Positions 43,657-53,028 of a DNA stretch of 64,000 nucleotides are shown piece after piece; position 1 is the stretch's first letter, and each line of letters starts with the position of its first letter. The position numbers and the translations under genes were made by a program. Below the pieces are notes generated by a model. The model did no database searches, had not been told where the DNA came from, and saw nothing but the letters and a program-made list of their open reading frames with translations. This DNA comes from CAYQQR01 sp964420035 (GTDB lineage: Bacteria > Bacteroidota > Bacteroidia > Bacteroidales > SM23-62), in assembly GCA_964420035.1 (NCBI GenBank), contig CAYQQR010000004.1:48422-112421 (forward strand), read 5' to 3'.

Positions 43657-46584
43657 TTACTCAATAAAAAACCAATGAGTATCCTGTGCTTTGGTATCTA
43701 TGATGTAAAATGATATGTCTTCTGCTAATACTTCCCCGGTTTCCGGTTTGATGATCTTTTTTGCTCCAGGGGGCAGCCTTAATTCATATTTCCCGTTTCT
43801 GAGCGCATGGTAGGAAACAAACCGACCACTCATTCTGACCTCGCCCATAGCGGCTGTACCACATCGGAATGCGCCGGCATCATTAGCAATATTGTTCATC
43901 ATTTCGGAAGCTAAAGAATTCGGTGCACCGATATAAATGGATGTCCAGTCGGAAAAACGTTTTACAGCCAGGGCAACCTTACCATCCTCTATATATTTGC
44001 CCAGTGCCGAATCATATCCATCTTCTACCCAGAATTTCTGGTAGCGTGCTATTCCCGGCAACACCATATAATTCCATTTACAAATATATGGAGTACCCAG
44101 ACTAGCCTTTCCTTCAGACGAAAATATACCGCATAAAGCCTCTGCCATGCCCTGGAATTCAGGTACCTTAAGATAACCTTCAGCAGCACCGTTGAGCCGA
44201 TCTGTTTGACCAATGCTTATCCTTGCTCTCTGATAACCTTTTTCAGTTGCGATCTTCATTCCCGTAAGCTTTGACATGGCATCAACAGAAAGTCCCGAAT
44301 CAGTGGCATATCCGGTATCATACATCCAGATGATAGTCTTTCCGTCCTTTTTCAGGTTTTTATTTATCCACTCCCTTTCGGCCTCAGTCAGATAAGTATT
44401 ATTATGAAAGATATAGATTTTATAATCCTGTAGTTCAGGTTCCGCTATAATATCCATTAAGTAATGTATATCGAAGGGCACTCCTGCAGTCTCCAACAGC
44501 ATATACTGCCAGTAGTTGGTCGCTCCTACCGAAGCATCCGCCCAGGTGCCGTAGTACCTGGCTTCTGCACCAAACCTTACCAAACAAACATCCGGTTGAA
44601 AATCAACTCCTTTGCGATGGACCAGTTTATCTGCTATTTTACTTACATCCCGAACCTCATCAAGGATCTTATCATTAACGAATTGTTTATCCATGTCATA
44701 ATACCAGTAGGCTTGATCTTGGGCCAGGGATATCCCGACAAGCTTGCGGTGCATATTTTTCCAGTCCTCAATATCGGGTTGGCTGCTACACCACATGTCG
44801 GCAAGTTCATTATACCAGCCATGGTTTGAAGCCCATGATCTGAGGTCAAGTTCCTGGCAGAAAGCCGTTTTATGGTAACCGAATGATTGCTCCGGATGGT
44901 AACCTGAAGCAAAGCCGGGTTGCCTGTAAGGGTAATAGGACATGCTAACAATGACATCATTGGCTTTCCCGTCCTTTTTTGCCATCTTTAGAAAGCGTTC
45001 ATGCTGGTTGAGCATGGGCATTCCATAAGACATGACATAAGTTTTTTTGCCTGCTTCTTCCTTTATGACCTTTGCAAAAGTTTCCCTCAGGTCAAAAGCG
45101 GCAGCTTCAGTAAATTGCCTGTAATCGGTAATCAATCCCTTTGGCATGATAACCGGAAATTCCTCATGTCCAGTAGGCGTCTCAGGTATAGGAATCTCTG
45201 AAAATGAAGCATAACTGGAATTCCATATCCTGTTTAGGTTCTTAATGGTGTAATATTCATTCTTTAAATAGTTATGAAAGGCATCAACGTGTTCCTCACA
45301 ATAATCAGATGCAAATTCTCCGATCACCTTGGTCCAGAACTGACCGTCATGTCCTCCCCATACTACAAATCCGGCAATGGCCTTCCAGTATCCCTGCTTT
45401 TTTAAGGCACGGATAAGTTCCCTGATGGCCATGGAGCCATCTTCACGCCATTTTTGTGAGGCGTAACTAGCTTCGTTGAGTTTTGTTCCATCCTTAAGTT
45501 CCCAATTGCTTTCAGGGTTTTCCATTAGCCATTCTCTGTAGGGATCCATAGTCAGATCGAGATGAATATTGGCATAGGGATTCTTGCGAAGTGTTTGTAG
45601 AAGGCTTTTCTCCAACGCTTTCCAGTCATATTTATCCTTGCCAACCCAAAAATTTCTCATAGTCATTACATTATTGATTTTCACACCGGCATTGTACATC
45701 CCTGCCGGATCCTGTTGTCCGCGATCACTATCGCTTCTGCTACGCGGGGTTGCCCTATACAGTCGGGGCCATATCTCATCACCATTAAGGAAGAAATGTG
45801 GTGTATTATCTTTCCAGGTAAAATATGCCGTTACTTCCTCCCGTTCTGCAAGGATCTCTTTTACCTCCTCCTCTGAAAATTTAAATTCCGGATTTTCCGG
45901 GGTACTGGTACCTGGCTTTTTCCCTTTAAAGAATGTTATATCGTCTATATACACATCAAATGGATTACCGTACATCATTACTTGCAAGAAAATCTCCTGG
46001 ACCTCTTCTGTATTATTGGTATAAAACACCACCCTTTTGATCCAGTCTTCAGGTTTTGTGGTGGGAGAATTCCTCATCAGGGATTGGGAATCATAATCAT
46101 AATTAACCCATAATGCCGAAACCGTATTAGTTATGTTCGGTTGGTCATTATCTTCCACCAATCTGGGGATCAGAAAAGATGTTATTTGGGCATTCGAAGA
46201 GTTAAACCAGAACCTGAAGGTATATGTTTCGCCGGGTTCAACGGTAACAGTATTTACGGAAGAAAGTTGCAGATACCCGTATGAATTCGATTTGCTGAGC
46301 TTAACAGACCTTTTACCGTTACGCTTGACTTTCGAGGTTATTAAACCGCTTCCCTCACCACCGGCAAAACCGGAAACACGCCAGTACTTTTCGAATTCAT
46401 CTTCGAATCCCGGGTTTTCAACAATATTGGGAGCGGGATCTGAACCTGCTTTCGGCTCACTTTGCTTAATTTCACTAAAGCAGCCAGTTAACAGAAGCAT
46501 TAAGAATAGACTCATCCCCGAAATCAGAAATGATTTTTGATATCTTTTGCTCAATATTTTAAACTTCTTGTCTATAACCATCAT
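43657..46584 (-). CDS. GH42-like multidomain lipoprotein glycosidase
   Basis: A 975-aa lipoprotein (LTGC, Cys35). Residues 50-225 form a CBM4/9-like sandwich (NPGFEDEFEKYW, YTFRFWFNSS, VYIDDITFF). A beta-galactosidase-like barrel follows (about 240-650: FLNGDEIWPRLYRATPR, IHLDLTMDPYREWLMENPE, IAGFVVWGGHDGQF, YCEEHVDAFHNYLKNEYYTIKNLN), then a GH42-type trimerisation/amidotransferase-like domain (WQYMLLETAGVPFDIHYLMDII, IYIFHNNTYLT). The barrel carries GGHDGQF where typical GH42 enzymes have Asn-Glu, so the acid/base is not obvious; Glu in FCQELDLRSW is a candidate active-site residue. Related GH42-like proteins occur in PULs, but I cannot assign a substrate. Confidence 0.72.
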   Translation of the reverse strand: MMVIDKKFKILSKRYQKSFLISGMSLFLMLLLTGCFSEIKQSEPKAGSDPAPNIVENPGFEDEFEKYWRVSGFAGGEGSGLITSKVKRNGKRSVKLSKSNSYGYLQLSSVNTVTVEPGETYTFRFWFNSSNAQITSFLIPRLVEDNDQPNITNTVSALWVNYDYDSQSLMRNSPTTKPEDWIKRVVFYTNNTEEVQEIFLQVMMYGNPFDVYIDDITFFKGKKPGTSTPENPEFKFSEEEVKEILAEREEVTAYFTWKDNTPHFFLNGDEIWPRLYRATPRSRSDSDRGQQDPAGMYNAGVKINNVMTMRNFWVGKDKYDWKALEKSLLQTLRKNPYANIHLDLTMDPYREWLMENPESNWELKDGTKLNEASYASQKWREDGSMAIRELIRALKKQGYWKAIAGFVVWGGHDGQFWTKVIGEFASDYCEEHVDAFHNYLKNEYYTIKNLNRIWNSSYASFSEIPIPETPTGHEEFPVIMPKGLITDYRQFTEAAAFDLRETFAKVIKEEAGKKTYVMSYGMPMLNQHERFLKMAKKDGKANDVIVSMSYYPYRQPGFASGYHPEQSFGYHKTAFCQELDLRSWASNHGWYNELADMWCSSQPDIEDWKNMHRKLVGISLAQDQAYWYYDMDKQFVNDKILDEVRDVSKIADKLVHRKGVDFQPDVCLVRFGAEARYYGTWADASVGATNYWQYMLLETAGVPFDIHYLMDIIAEPELQDYKIYIFHNNTYLTEAEREWINKNLKKDGKTIIWMYDTGYATDSGLSVDAMSKLTGMKIATEKGYQRARISIGQTDRLNGAAEGYLKVPEFQGMAEALCGIFSSEGKASLGTPYICKWNYMVLPGIARYQKFWVEDGYDSALGKYIEDGKVALAVKRFSDWTSIYIGAPNSLASEMMNNIANDAGAFRCGTAAMGEVRMSGRFVSYHALRNGKYELRLPPGAKKIIKPETGEVLAEDISFYIIDTKAQDTHWFFIE

Positions 46585-46663
46585 ATATTATTGTTGTTTA
46601 ATAACCTGGGAATAGTTGCAAGCATATTACACAGGTATGATTATCAAATGAATAATCTTTAAA

Positions 46664-48109
46664 TTATTGAGTAGGGTTGGCCCTGCCCTCATAATTTATG
46701 GTCCGATCGAATTGGGGATCATCAAAATCAATATCAGTTAATTCTGTCCTTTGTGCCAACAAATCAACTCCGATGTACCCTACCGGGAAACGTCCGCCGC
46801 TAAAGTAATTTTTCACTGCAAACCTAACTGAAGGTTTCATCCCTGAAGGATTAAGAATCGCGAGTGCAAGAATATATTCACCTTTTGGAAAATCTGATGG
46901 AAGTCTGAATTTTTCTGTAACCGGCCAAAGCTGAGCAGGCTTCTTAAATCCCTGTGCATCTATGTCCCAGTCGTCTCCCGGAAGCCAGTCCCTTATATCG
47001 TTATTTTGAAAAATCGATTTCCATTTAACGGATCTATCCATGGGATCAAGAAGACTTAATTCCAGCGGCCAGTCATAGTAAAATGGAGCCGATGCGGTAT
47101 TGCGTACCTTGAAAGAAACGGTAAAAACCTGTTGCGGCTTAAGACGTGCCGGATAACAAACTTCAGTTACAACAAACTTGTATCCAATGGCATTTTGTAC
47201 ACATTTAGCTCCTTCAGCTGTTGCGTTATCATAATAATCATAATTGGAGATCCATGATAGTGCAGTACCATGACAGCGGCGGGAATAATTGATAATTCGT
47301 CCGTAATAATCAGGATTATTCATGGTATCTGTAGGTGTGTATCCAATATATTCCTGTATCCCGCCCCAGTTATAGGCAACCTGACCTTCGTATATACGCC
47401 TTTTCCATCGATCTTTTTGTGATTCTATACCTTTTGCATTGTTTTCTTCCTTTGGATGAGCCCAGGAATCCCAGTAAATTCCAAAATCATAATTCCTGAA
47501 TTGACTCGGATATCTATTGAGGACAATTTTATTTTTAAATGCCGCCGTAAATTCATCTCCCATGATTTTCTGCATATCCTGTGTTGGTGCAGGTGAATGG
47601 TGTTCTCCCCAATTACCTATGATCCCCATTTCGATCCACGCTACACGAGGGTCATTATCCCAGACAATTCCAAGACGCCGGATCAGCCGTTTCACCCTGG
47701 CTTTGAAACGATCACTTGAATAATCTCCTTTATTAATATCTTCTGGCCATGCAAATTTGTTTCCGTATTGAAGCCATATCCTGGGATATACCATCCTGTT
47801 TTCACTGGAATAAACTTTCCAGGAATCATCGCAATATTTCTGTATTTTAATAATCCCGTCACTTTCTTTGTCTTCCAGTTTATTCCAGGGTATATAATCC
47901 AAACCTAATGTCCCATAGGGATGATCACCGCTTCCGGTCAATCCCATTAATGGATTCCGTAAGGCAGAAGGGTATTGTTCCGGAAATATTGTTACATAAT
48001 TATCGTTTACTCTTATGGACCGGTAGTTAAAATTTGCCAATATTATGCCTGATGATGTCAGTGTTGTCTTCAGGAATCGTCGCCTTGTCAATTCTCTATT
48101 ACCACTCAT
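46664..48109 (-). CDS. DUF4832-type protein with twin-arginine signal (copy 1 of the locus)
   Basis: A 481-aa protein and the most divergent of the three. It has a Tat-like signal (TRRRFLKTTLTSSG) instead of a lipobox, NPLMG at residues 52-56 in place of NPERG, and EMGIIGNWGE at 160-169 with Glu160 and Glu169 at the same spacing as in the other copies. YWDSWAHP stands where the others have HDD. The C-terminal beta domain is recognisable (YILALAILNPSG). It is the first enzyme gene after the SusCD genes. The different export signal suggests work in the periplasm, while the lipoprotein copies could be at the outer membrane. Confidence 0.75.
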   Translation of the reverse strand: MSGNRELTRRRFLKTTLTSSGIILANFNYRSIRVNDNYVTIFPEQYPSALRNPLMGLTGSGDHPYGTLGLDYIPWNKLEDKESDGIIKIQKYCDDSWKVYSSENRMVYPRIWLQYGNKFAWPEDINKGDYSSDRFKARVKRLIRRLGIVWDNDPRVAWIEMGIIGNWGEHHSPAPTQDMQKIMGDEFTAAFKNKIVLNRYPSQFRNYDFGIYWDSWAHPKEENNAKGIESQKDRWKRRIYEGQVAYNWGGIQEYIGYTPTDTMNNPDYYGRIINYSRRCHGTALSWISNYDYYDNATAEGAKCVQNAIGYKFVVTEVCYPARLKPQQVFTVSFKVRNTASAPFYYDWPLELSLLDPMDRSVKWKSIFQNNDIRDWLPGDDWDIDAQGFKKPAQLWPVTEKFRLPSDFPKGEYILALAILNPSGMKPSVRFAVKNYFSGGRFPVGYIGVDLLAQRTELTDIDFDDPQFDRTINYEGRANPTQ

Positions 48110-48180
48110 TTAGTTAGGTTGTCATCGAAATAGAAAGATTGCATTTGTATTTCTGAATTAATTCAGCTCCTTTGGATAGA

Positions 48181-48223
48181 ACAATACAGGCAGTTCACCA
48201 AATTTTAGAACCGCCCGTATTGT
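48181..48223 (-). terminator. Strong stem-loop between the SusCD genes and the enzyme genes
   Basis: 16-nt arms (48208-48223 and 48181-48196) pair completely on the minus-strand RNA, with two G-U pairs and an 11-nt loop; on plus the same two positions are mismatches. It lies between the SusD stop (48320) and the first DUF4832 start (48109). There is no long U-run, so it may limit rather than end transcription, or protect the SusCD message. Confidence 0.55.
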
Positions 48224-48319
48224 CCAAAACCAAAGATTACATAATCGTGAGATAACCTAAAATTAATAATCTATGAAACGACTTTTAATTTTACTAGTCA
48301 CAGGCCTCAAAGTCACAAG

Positions 48320-49981
48320 CTAATTCCAGCCCGTATTCTGTGTGAGATTCGGATTTTTATATAACTCGCTCTGAGCAATGGGATAAAAGTACCTTTTATC
48401 TGACCAAGGTCTTGTTTCAACAACAACTTCAGTATAGCTGAATGTGTTATCCACTTGGGTTATCTTCATACCCATTATCTCATTGGTCTGTTCTCCAATC
48501 TGCCATCTACGCAGATCCCAGAATCGATGGTTCTCAAATGCCAATTCCACTCTTCGTTCATCGCGAATCTGCTCCCTAACATCATCAACAGTCATAGCTC
48601 CAGCGTAATCCGGAATTCCCGTGCGGTTCCGGACCATGTTCAGGGCATCAAGAGCGGTCATTCCATAACCTTCCGGATCACTTGCAGGTCCGTAAGCTTC
48701 ATTCATGGCTTCTGCAAAATTCAATAAAATTTCCCCATAGCGGAAGAATACCCATACATGATTCGCGGTTGTAGTGAAATCGGGATCCAGGGATACAAGT
48801 TCAACAACGTATTTTTTTAGATAATAACCAGTCCGCGTGGAAAAATTCAGCGGAGGACCGTCCCTTCCTCCCTGCCATATTTCTACATTCCTGTCTTTCC
48901 ACATGGAATTGTTTACAATTATTGTCTGGCTAAGTCTTGGATCCCTGTTTTCATAAGGATTCTGGGGATCATACCCGGATCCGGCTTCATCAATATCCAT
49001 ACCATTATCCATTTCATAGGTATTTACCAGATTCTGCGTGGGGCAAGTTCCGGGTTGTGCTCCTTCATAACCTACAGGAAAATTAGCGGCTTCGAAATCA
49101 TTCGTTGAAGTAAATCTTCTGCCGAATATCAACTCGGTACTCGTTGGATTGTTTACTATATCTGAATAATTGGACTCAAGAGAATACCATCCCGAATCAA
49201 TTACAGTAAAAGCCGCGGCAGCTGCAGCTTCCCATTTCTCCTGGGCTGAGCCGTGCAACGGACTTGCAGCATATAGTAATGCCCGGGCCTTCAGAGCCAA
49301 GGCAGCTCCCTTGGTGACTCTTCCTTCGTTAGGACCTCCAATGTCAGTATATTCTGTTGGTAAATCACTGAAGATAGCATCACATTCCTCCACAATAAAG
49401 TCAATTACCTGATCAAAGGTATTTTTGGTTACCTCATTCACATCTTCCAGGTCCAGAACCGCTCCATTAAGAAGAGGTACGCCTCCATATCTTCTGGCGA
49501 GTTCGAAATAGAAATAAGCCCTCAGGAACCTTGCTTGTTCATCGAACAATTCATATTGTTGGACCAATTCAGGATAATCTTCGTTATACCTCTGTACCTC
49601 CAATACGGATATATCAAGGTTCTTTAAAAAAATGTTCACTGAACGAATCCCCCCATACATGTCTCCCCAGACATCGTCAACAGTGTTGACGGGACTCCAT
49701 CTGTCATCATTCATAATGTAAATTGATGAGAGACTGTTGGCTTCAACAGCATCATCCGAAGCACTGGCCCTCATTGAACCATTGATCTCGTTAAATCCGG
49801 AAGGTAGTTGCCCATAAATCCCGTTGAGAAACAGTTTTGTACGGTCGAAACTTGTAAAGAATTCCTCTTCACCGTAAAAATCTTCCTCAGTATAATCCAG
49901 GTAATCACAACTCACCAGACTTAACATAATGGTGACGAGAATAAATATGATTATATTTTTCATAGTTGTTAATATTTTCAT
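48320..49981 (-). CDS. SusD/RagB family glycan-binding lipoprotein (pair 2)
   Basis: A 553-aa outer-surface lipoprotein (LVSC, Cys25). SusD hallmarks are the tetratricopeptide-type N-terminal helices (FLNGIYGQLPSGFNEINGSMRASASDDAVEA spread over the start), EQARFLRAYFYFELARRYGGVPL, and the C-terminal DERRVELAFENHRFWDLRRW. SusD proteins bind the glycan and close over the SusC channel. Its start lies 2 nt after the SusC stop. An ATG six codons downstream (49963) is an alternative start. Confidence 0.93.
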   Translation of the reverse strand: MKILTTMKNIIIFILVTIMLSLVSCDYLDYTEEDFYGEEEFFTSFDRTKLFLNGIYGQLPSGFNEINGSMRASASDDAVEANSLSSIYIMNDDRWSPVNTVDDVWGDMYGGIRSVNIFLKNLDISVLEVQRYNEDYPELVQQYELFDEQARFLRAYFYFELARRYGGVPLLNGAVLDLEDVNEVTKNTFDQVIDFIVEECDAIFSDLPTEYTDIGGPNEGRVTKGAALALKARALLYAASPLHGSAQEKWEAAAAAAFTVIDSGWYSLESNYSDIVNNPTSTELIFGRRFTSTNDFEAANFPVGYEGAQPGTCPTQNLVNTYEMDNGMDIDEAGSGYDPQNPYENRDPRLSQTIIVNNSMWKDRNVEIWQGGRDGPPLNFSTRTGYYLKKYVVELVSLDPDFTTTANHVWVFFRYGEILLNFAEAMNEAYGPASDPEGYGMTALDALNMVRNRTGIPDYAGAMTVDDVREQIRDERRVELAFENHRFWDLRRWQIGEQTNEIMGMKITQVDNTFSYTEVVVETRPWSDKRYFYPIAQSELYKNPNLTQNTGWN

Positions 49982-49983
49982 GA

Positions 49984-52900
49984 TTAAAGTACCACATTTA
50001 TACCGGCTGTGAATGTTTTCAGCGTTGGATAAGTAGAGTAAGTGTTTTCGGGATCTACATAATCTATTTTATCCATGCTGAATAGATCTCTTCCACGCAA
50101 ATAGATTTTTAGTTTCTGCAATCGAAGATTGTTTACCAACCGGTCGGGAAGAGTGTAAGATATTTCTGCATATCTTAATTTAAGGAAGGAACCGTCGCGG
50201 ATCCAGATATCATTGGGTCTGAAATTATTCTGGTTTGCCTCAGATGTCAGTCTTGGCAGTTTCGCATCCGTATTACCCGAAGTCCAGTAGTCATCGTACC
50301 AGGTAGAGATATTCCCCTGAACCTGTAGTGGCCAGAAAACATGAGGCTGATTCAGGTATACCGATTGATTAGCTGTCCCCTGGATCAGTGCAGAGATCTG
50401 GAATCCCTTATAACCGATGCCCACCGTAGCAGAATAATAAATCTCCGGCGAGTAGGAATAGCCGATAGGTTGCTCATCAAATTCATCAATAAACCCATCA
50501 TTATTCTGGTCGATATACTTAATATCTCCCGGACGGACGATGCCAAGATTCGAAACAGGGCTATTGTCAATATCGCTCTGGTCGGCATATAATCCTGCAG
50601 ATTCCCAGCCAAAATACTGGCCGATAGGCTGGCCTTCTCTTTTCATATACTCATAAGGCCGGAATTCTTCGTTCATTTCAATGATTTCACTTTTAACCCG
50701 GGAAAACATACCTGTGACAAAATAACTGAAATCACCAGATTTATCAGTCCAGGTAAGATCCAATTCAAAACCAGAGTTCTCGGTAATCCCGTTATTGATT
50801 TGTTCAGGTATGATCCCCAGCACTTCCGAATATTGGCTGGCCGAGGGAACAAATATGTTTTTCCTTTTCATAAAGAACAGGTCACCATTAAAACTTAACT
50901 TATCAAAAAATACAGCTGACAGACCCATGTTTGATTCATAGGATGACTCGTAGGTCTTGCTTTCTATTGGTATTTGTATCTCATCGTATCCTCCTACAGG
51001 TTCAAATCCGTTCCCGAATACATAACCGTTAATCGGACCATATTTTGCAACTGTCAGATTTGTTGCCGGGATCCTGCCATTGCCGACCTTCCCGTAGGAA
51101 GCTCTTAACCTCAGATCATTAATAAAACCCGAACCGCTCAGGAAGGGTTCATTTGAAATTACCCATCCTGCCGCAATTGCCGGAAACAGACCGTATCGTT
51201 CATCTGCATTTTGAATAAGGTTGGTTCCGAAATAGGACAGCGTGGCGTCTACATAGTATTTACCGGCCATCCCGTAATGAATATTGGCTGCGAGGTTGTT
51301 TTGCCTGAAAACGGTGTTTATGGCATGGCTTTCCTCCTCTTCTGCCTGATAAAGTATCCAGGTCTTCAAATCATGATCTCCGAAGGTTTTATCATAATTC
51401 AACCTGAATCTTAGCGCGTAATGGTTATCATGAATATCACCCGGGTATCTGGAGGCTGTTAACTTGGTATCCTCACCCAGTTCGTTTAAGATGGTATCTG
51501 TAATACTTCCTGATTCATTCAGGACAGGAATTACTTCTTTGTATTGATAAGTCTGGGTTTTATTTTCCCAAAAATCTGTTCGGTTATCATAGACAACCAT
51601 GGCTTCAACACTCATTCCTTTGACAAAACTGTTAAGATCCTGTATGATCCTCAGATTTGTGGAATAACTGTTGATAAGATTCTTGGAAAAACCTGTGGCT
51701 CCAATTTGGGCAACAGGATTGTTACCGTACAGGTTAGTCCCTCCCCATGAACCATCAAAATTCTTTACAGGGAACAACGCGGATGGGATTGAGAAAGCAT
51801 CATCCACCAGGTAGAAATTTGAGGGGCCCTGGTTGTACATAAAATATCCTCCCAAACCTATCTCTACTAGAGTTGTAGATGTCAAATTAACATCCACATT
51901 GGTCCGGAAATTTATTTTATTATAATCCAACTGGGTTGAAAAATCCTCGAAGTTGTCTGTATGATTATAAAGTCCTTTTTCATTCTGAAGATTCAGGCCC
52001 ATATAAAAATTGACCTTTTCACTACCGCCTGAAGAACTGAAATTAAACTTCGATAGTTTTCCCATATCATTTAGGGTTTGGTCGACCCAATCCACATCAG
52101 GCCATAAATAAGGATAATTTCCTGATTCGAAGTTGGCAATATCTGTTGGACTGTACCTTAGGTCGGTTTTACCGTCATTTTGTTGAGCCTCATTTACCGC
52201 CCTTGCATATCCCGCAGCATTTAAAAACTCGGGAAGTCTTGTTGGTTGGGTCATCCCTTGTTCATAAGAAAAAGAAAAACGAGTTTTGCCCTTTCCTCCA
52301 CGTTTTGTGCTAACCAAAAGAACCCCATTTGCACCACGCTGGCCATACTTCGCTTTAGCAGCAGCATCACGAAGCACAGACACGCTTTCGATCTCCTCCA
52401 GTACAAGGGTATTAAGTGGCCGCTCAACACCATCTACAATAACCAAAATGCTATTATCCCGGGTGGTTGAGAGACCCCGGATATCCATCCCGGGTTGTCT
52501 GTAATTAGGGAAATAACCGGCATTTTGAAACACCCTTAAACCGGCAATCTGTCCAAACAGAGCATTGCCAGGGGTGAACACGGAAATATTTTCCAAATCT
52601 TCACTTGATGCGGATCCGATAGATGAAACTAAGTCTCCTTTTCTTAGCTTTGTATTAAATCCAACATTAACCAGTTCAGATTGCTTGTCCAGAACAATCG
52701 CTTTAATCATGTCAAGTTCGGAATACTTAAGGGTTTTAAGAACCTGGTTCTTGTAATTGACTATCAGGTGCTGACCCTCTTCCAAATTAATCGAGAAATT
52801 ACCTTCAGCATCGGTAAAGGTCTTTACCTTTGGTTTTTCCTTTACTGTAATGGTTACATCCTGCACGGGATCTCCTGATGCTGAGATAACAATACCTTCC

Positions 52901-52998
52901 ATCATGCCTCCCTGTCCTAATACCAAAGGGCTGAGGTAACAAAAAAGCAATATGGAAATTATCCTTTTAGTTTTGTGTAATATTATTCTTTTCATCAT
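49984..52998 (-). CDS. SusC/RagA family TonB-linked outer membrane transporter (pair 2)
   Basis: A 1004-aa TonB-dependent transporter with a signal peptide (about residues 12-28). A carboxypeptidase-regulatory-like beta domain follows (about 30-110, GMMEGIVISASGDPVQDVTITVKEK), then the plug (about 120-235; GQIAGLRVFQNAG, DIRGLSTTRDNSILVIVDGVERP, DAAAKAKYGQRGANGVLLVSTKRG) and the beta-barrel, with SusC-type ending IWIRDGSFLKLRYAEISYTLP. The plug reads VIVDGVERPLNTL, a common variant. It imports an oligosaccharide with its SusD partner. It lies 30 nt after the SusD of pair 1. Confidence 0.94.
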   Translation of the reverse strand: MMKRIILHKTKRIISILLFCYLSPLVLGQGGMMEGIVISASGDPVQDVTITVKEKPKVKTFTDAEGNFSINLEEGQHLIVNYKNQVLKTLKYSELDMIKAIVLDKQSELVNVGFNTKLRKGDLVSSIGSASSEDLENISVFTPGNALFGQIAGLRVFQNAGYFPNYRQPGMDIRGLSTTRDNSILVIVDGVERPLNTLVLEEIESVSVLRDAAAKAKYGQRGANGVLLVSTKRGGKGKTRFSFSYEQGMTQPTRLPEFLNAAGYARAVNEAQQNDGKTDLRYSPTDIANFESGNYPYLWPDVDWVDQTLNDMGKLSKFNFSSSGGSEKVNFYMGLNLQNEKGLYNHTDNFEDFSTQLDYNKINFRTNVDVNLTSTTLVEIGLGGYFMYNQGPSNFYLVDDAFSIPSALFPVKNFDGSWGGTNLYGNNPVAQIGATGFSKNLINSYSTNLRIIQDLNSFVKGMSVEAMVVYDNRTDFWENKTQTYQYKEVIPVLNESGSITDTILNELGEDTKLTASRYPGDIHDNHYALRFRLNYDKTFGDHDLKTWILYQAEEEESHAINTVFRQNNLAANIHYGMAGKYYVDATLSYFGTNLIQNADERYGLFPAIAAGWVISNEPFLSGSGFINDLRLRASYGKVGNGRIPATNLTVAKYGPINGYVFGNGFEPVGGYDEIQIPIESKTYESSYESNMGLSAVFFDKLSFNGDLFFMKRKNIFVPSASQYSEVLGIIPEQINNGITENSGFELDLTWTDKSGDFSYFVTGMFSRVKSEIIEMNEEFRPYEYMKREGQPIGQYFGWESAGLYADQSDIDNSPVSNLGIVRPGDIKYIDQNNDGFIDEFDEQPIGYSYSPEIYYSATVGIGYKGFQISALIQGTANQSVYLNQPHVFWPLQVQGNISTWYDDYWTSGNTDAKLPRLTSEANQNNFRPNDIWIRDGSFLKLRYAEISYTLPDRLVNNLRLQKLKIYLRGRDLFSMDKIDYVDPENTYSTYPTLKTFTAGINVVL

Positions 52999-53028
52999 AC
53001 TAATGTGTTATATTGAACTGGTTGATCT

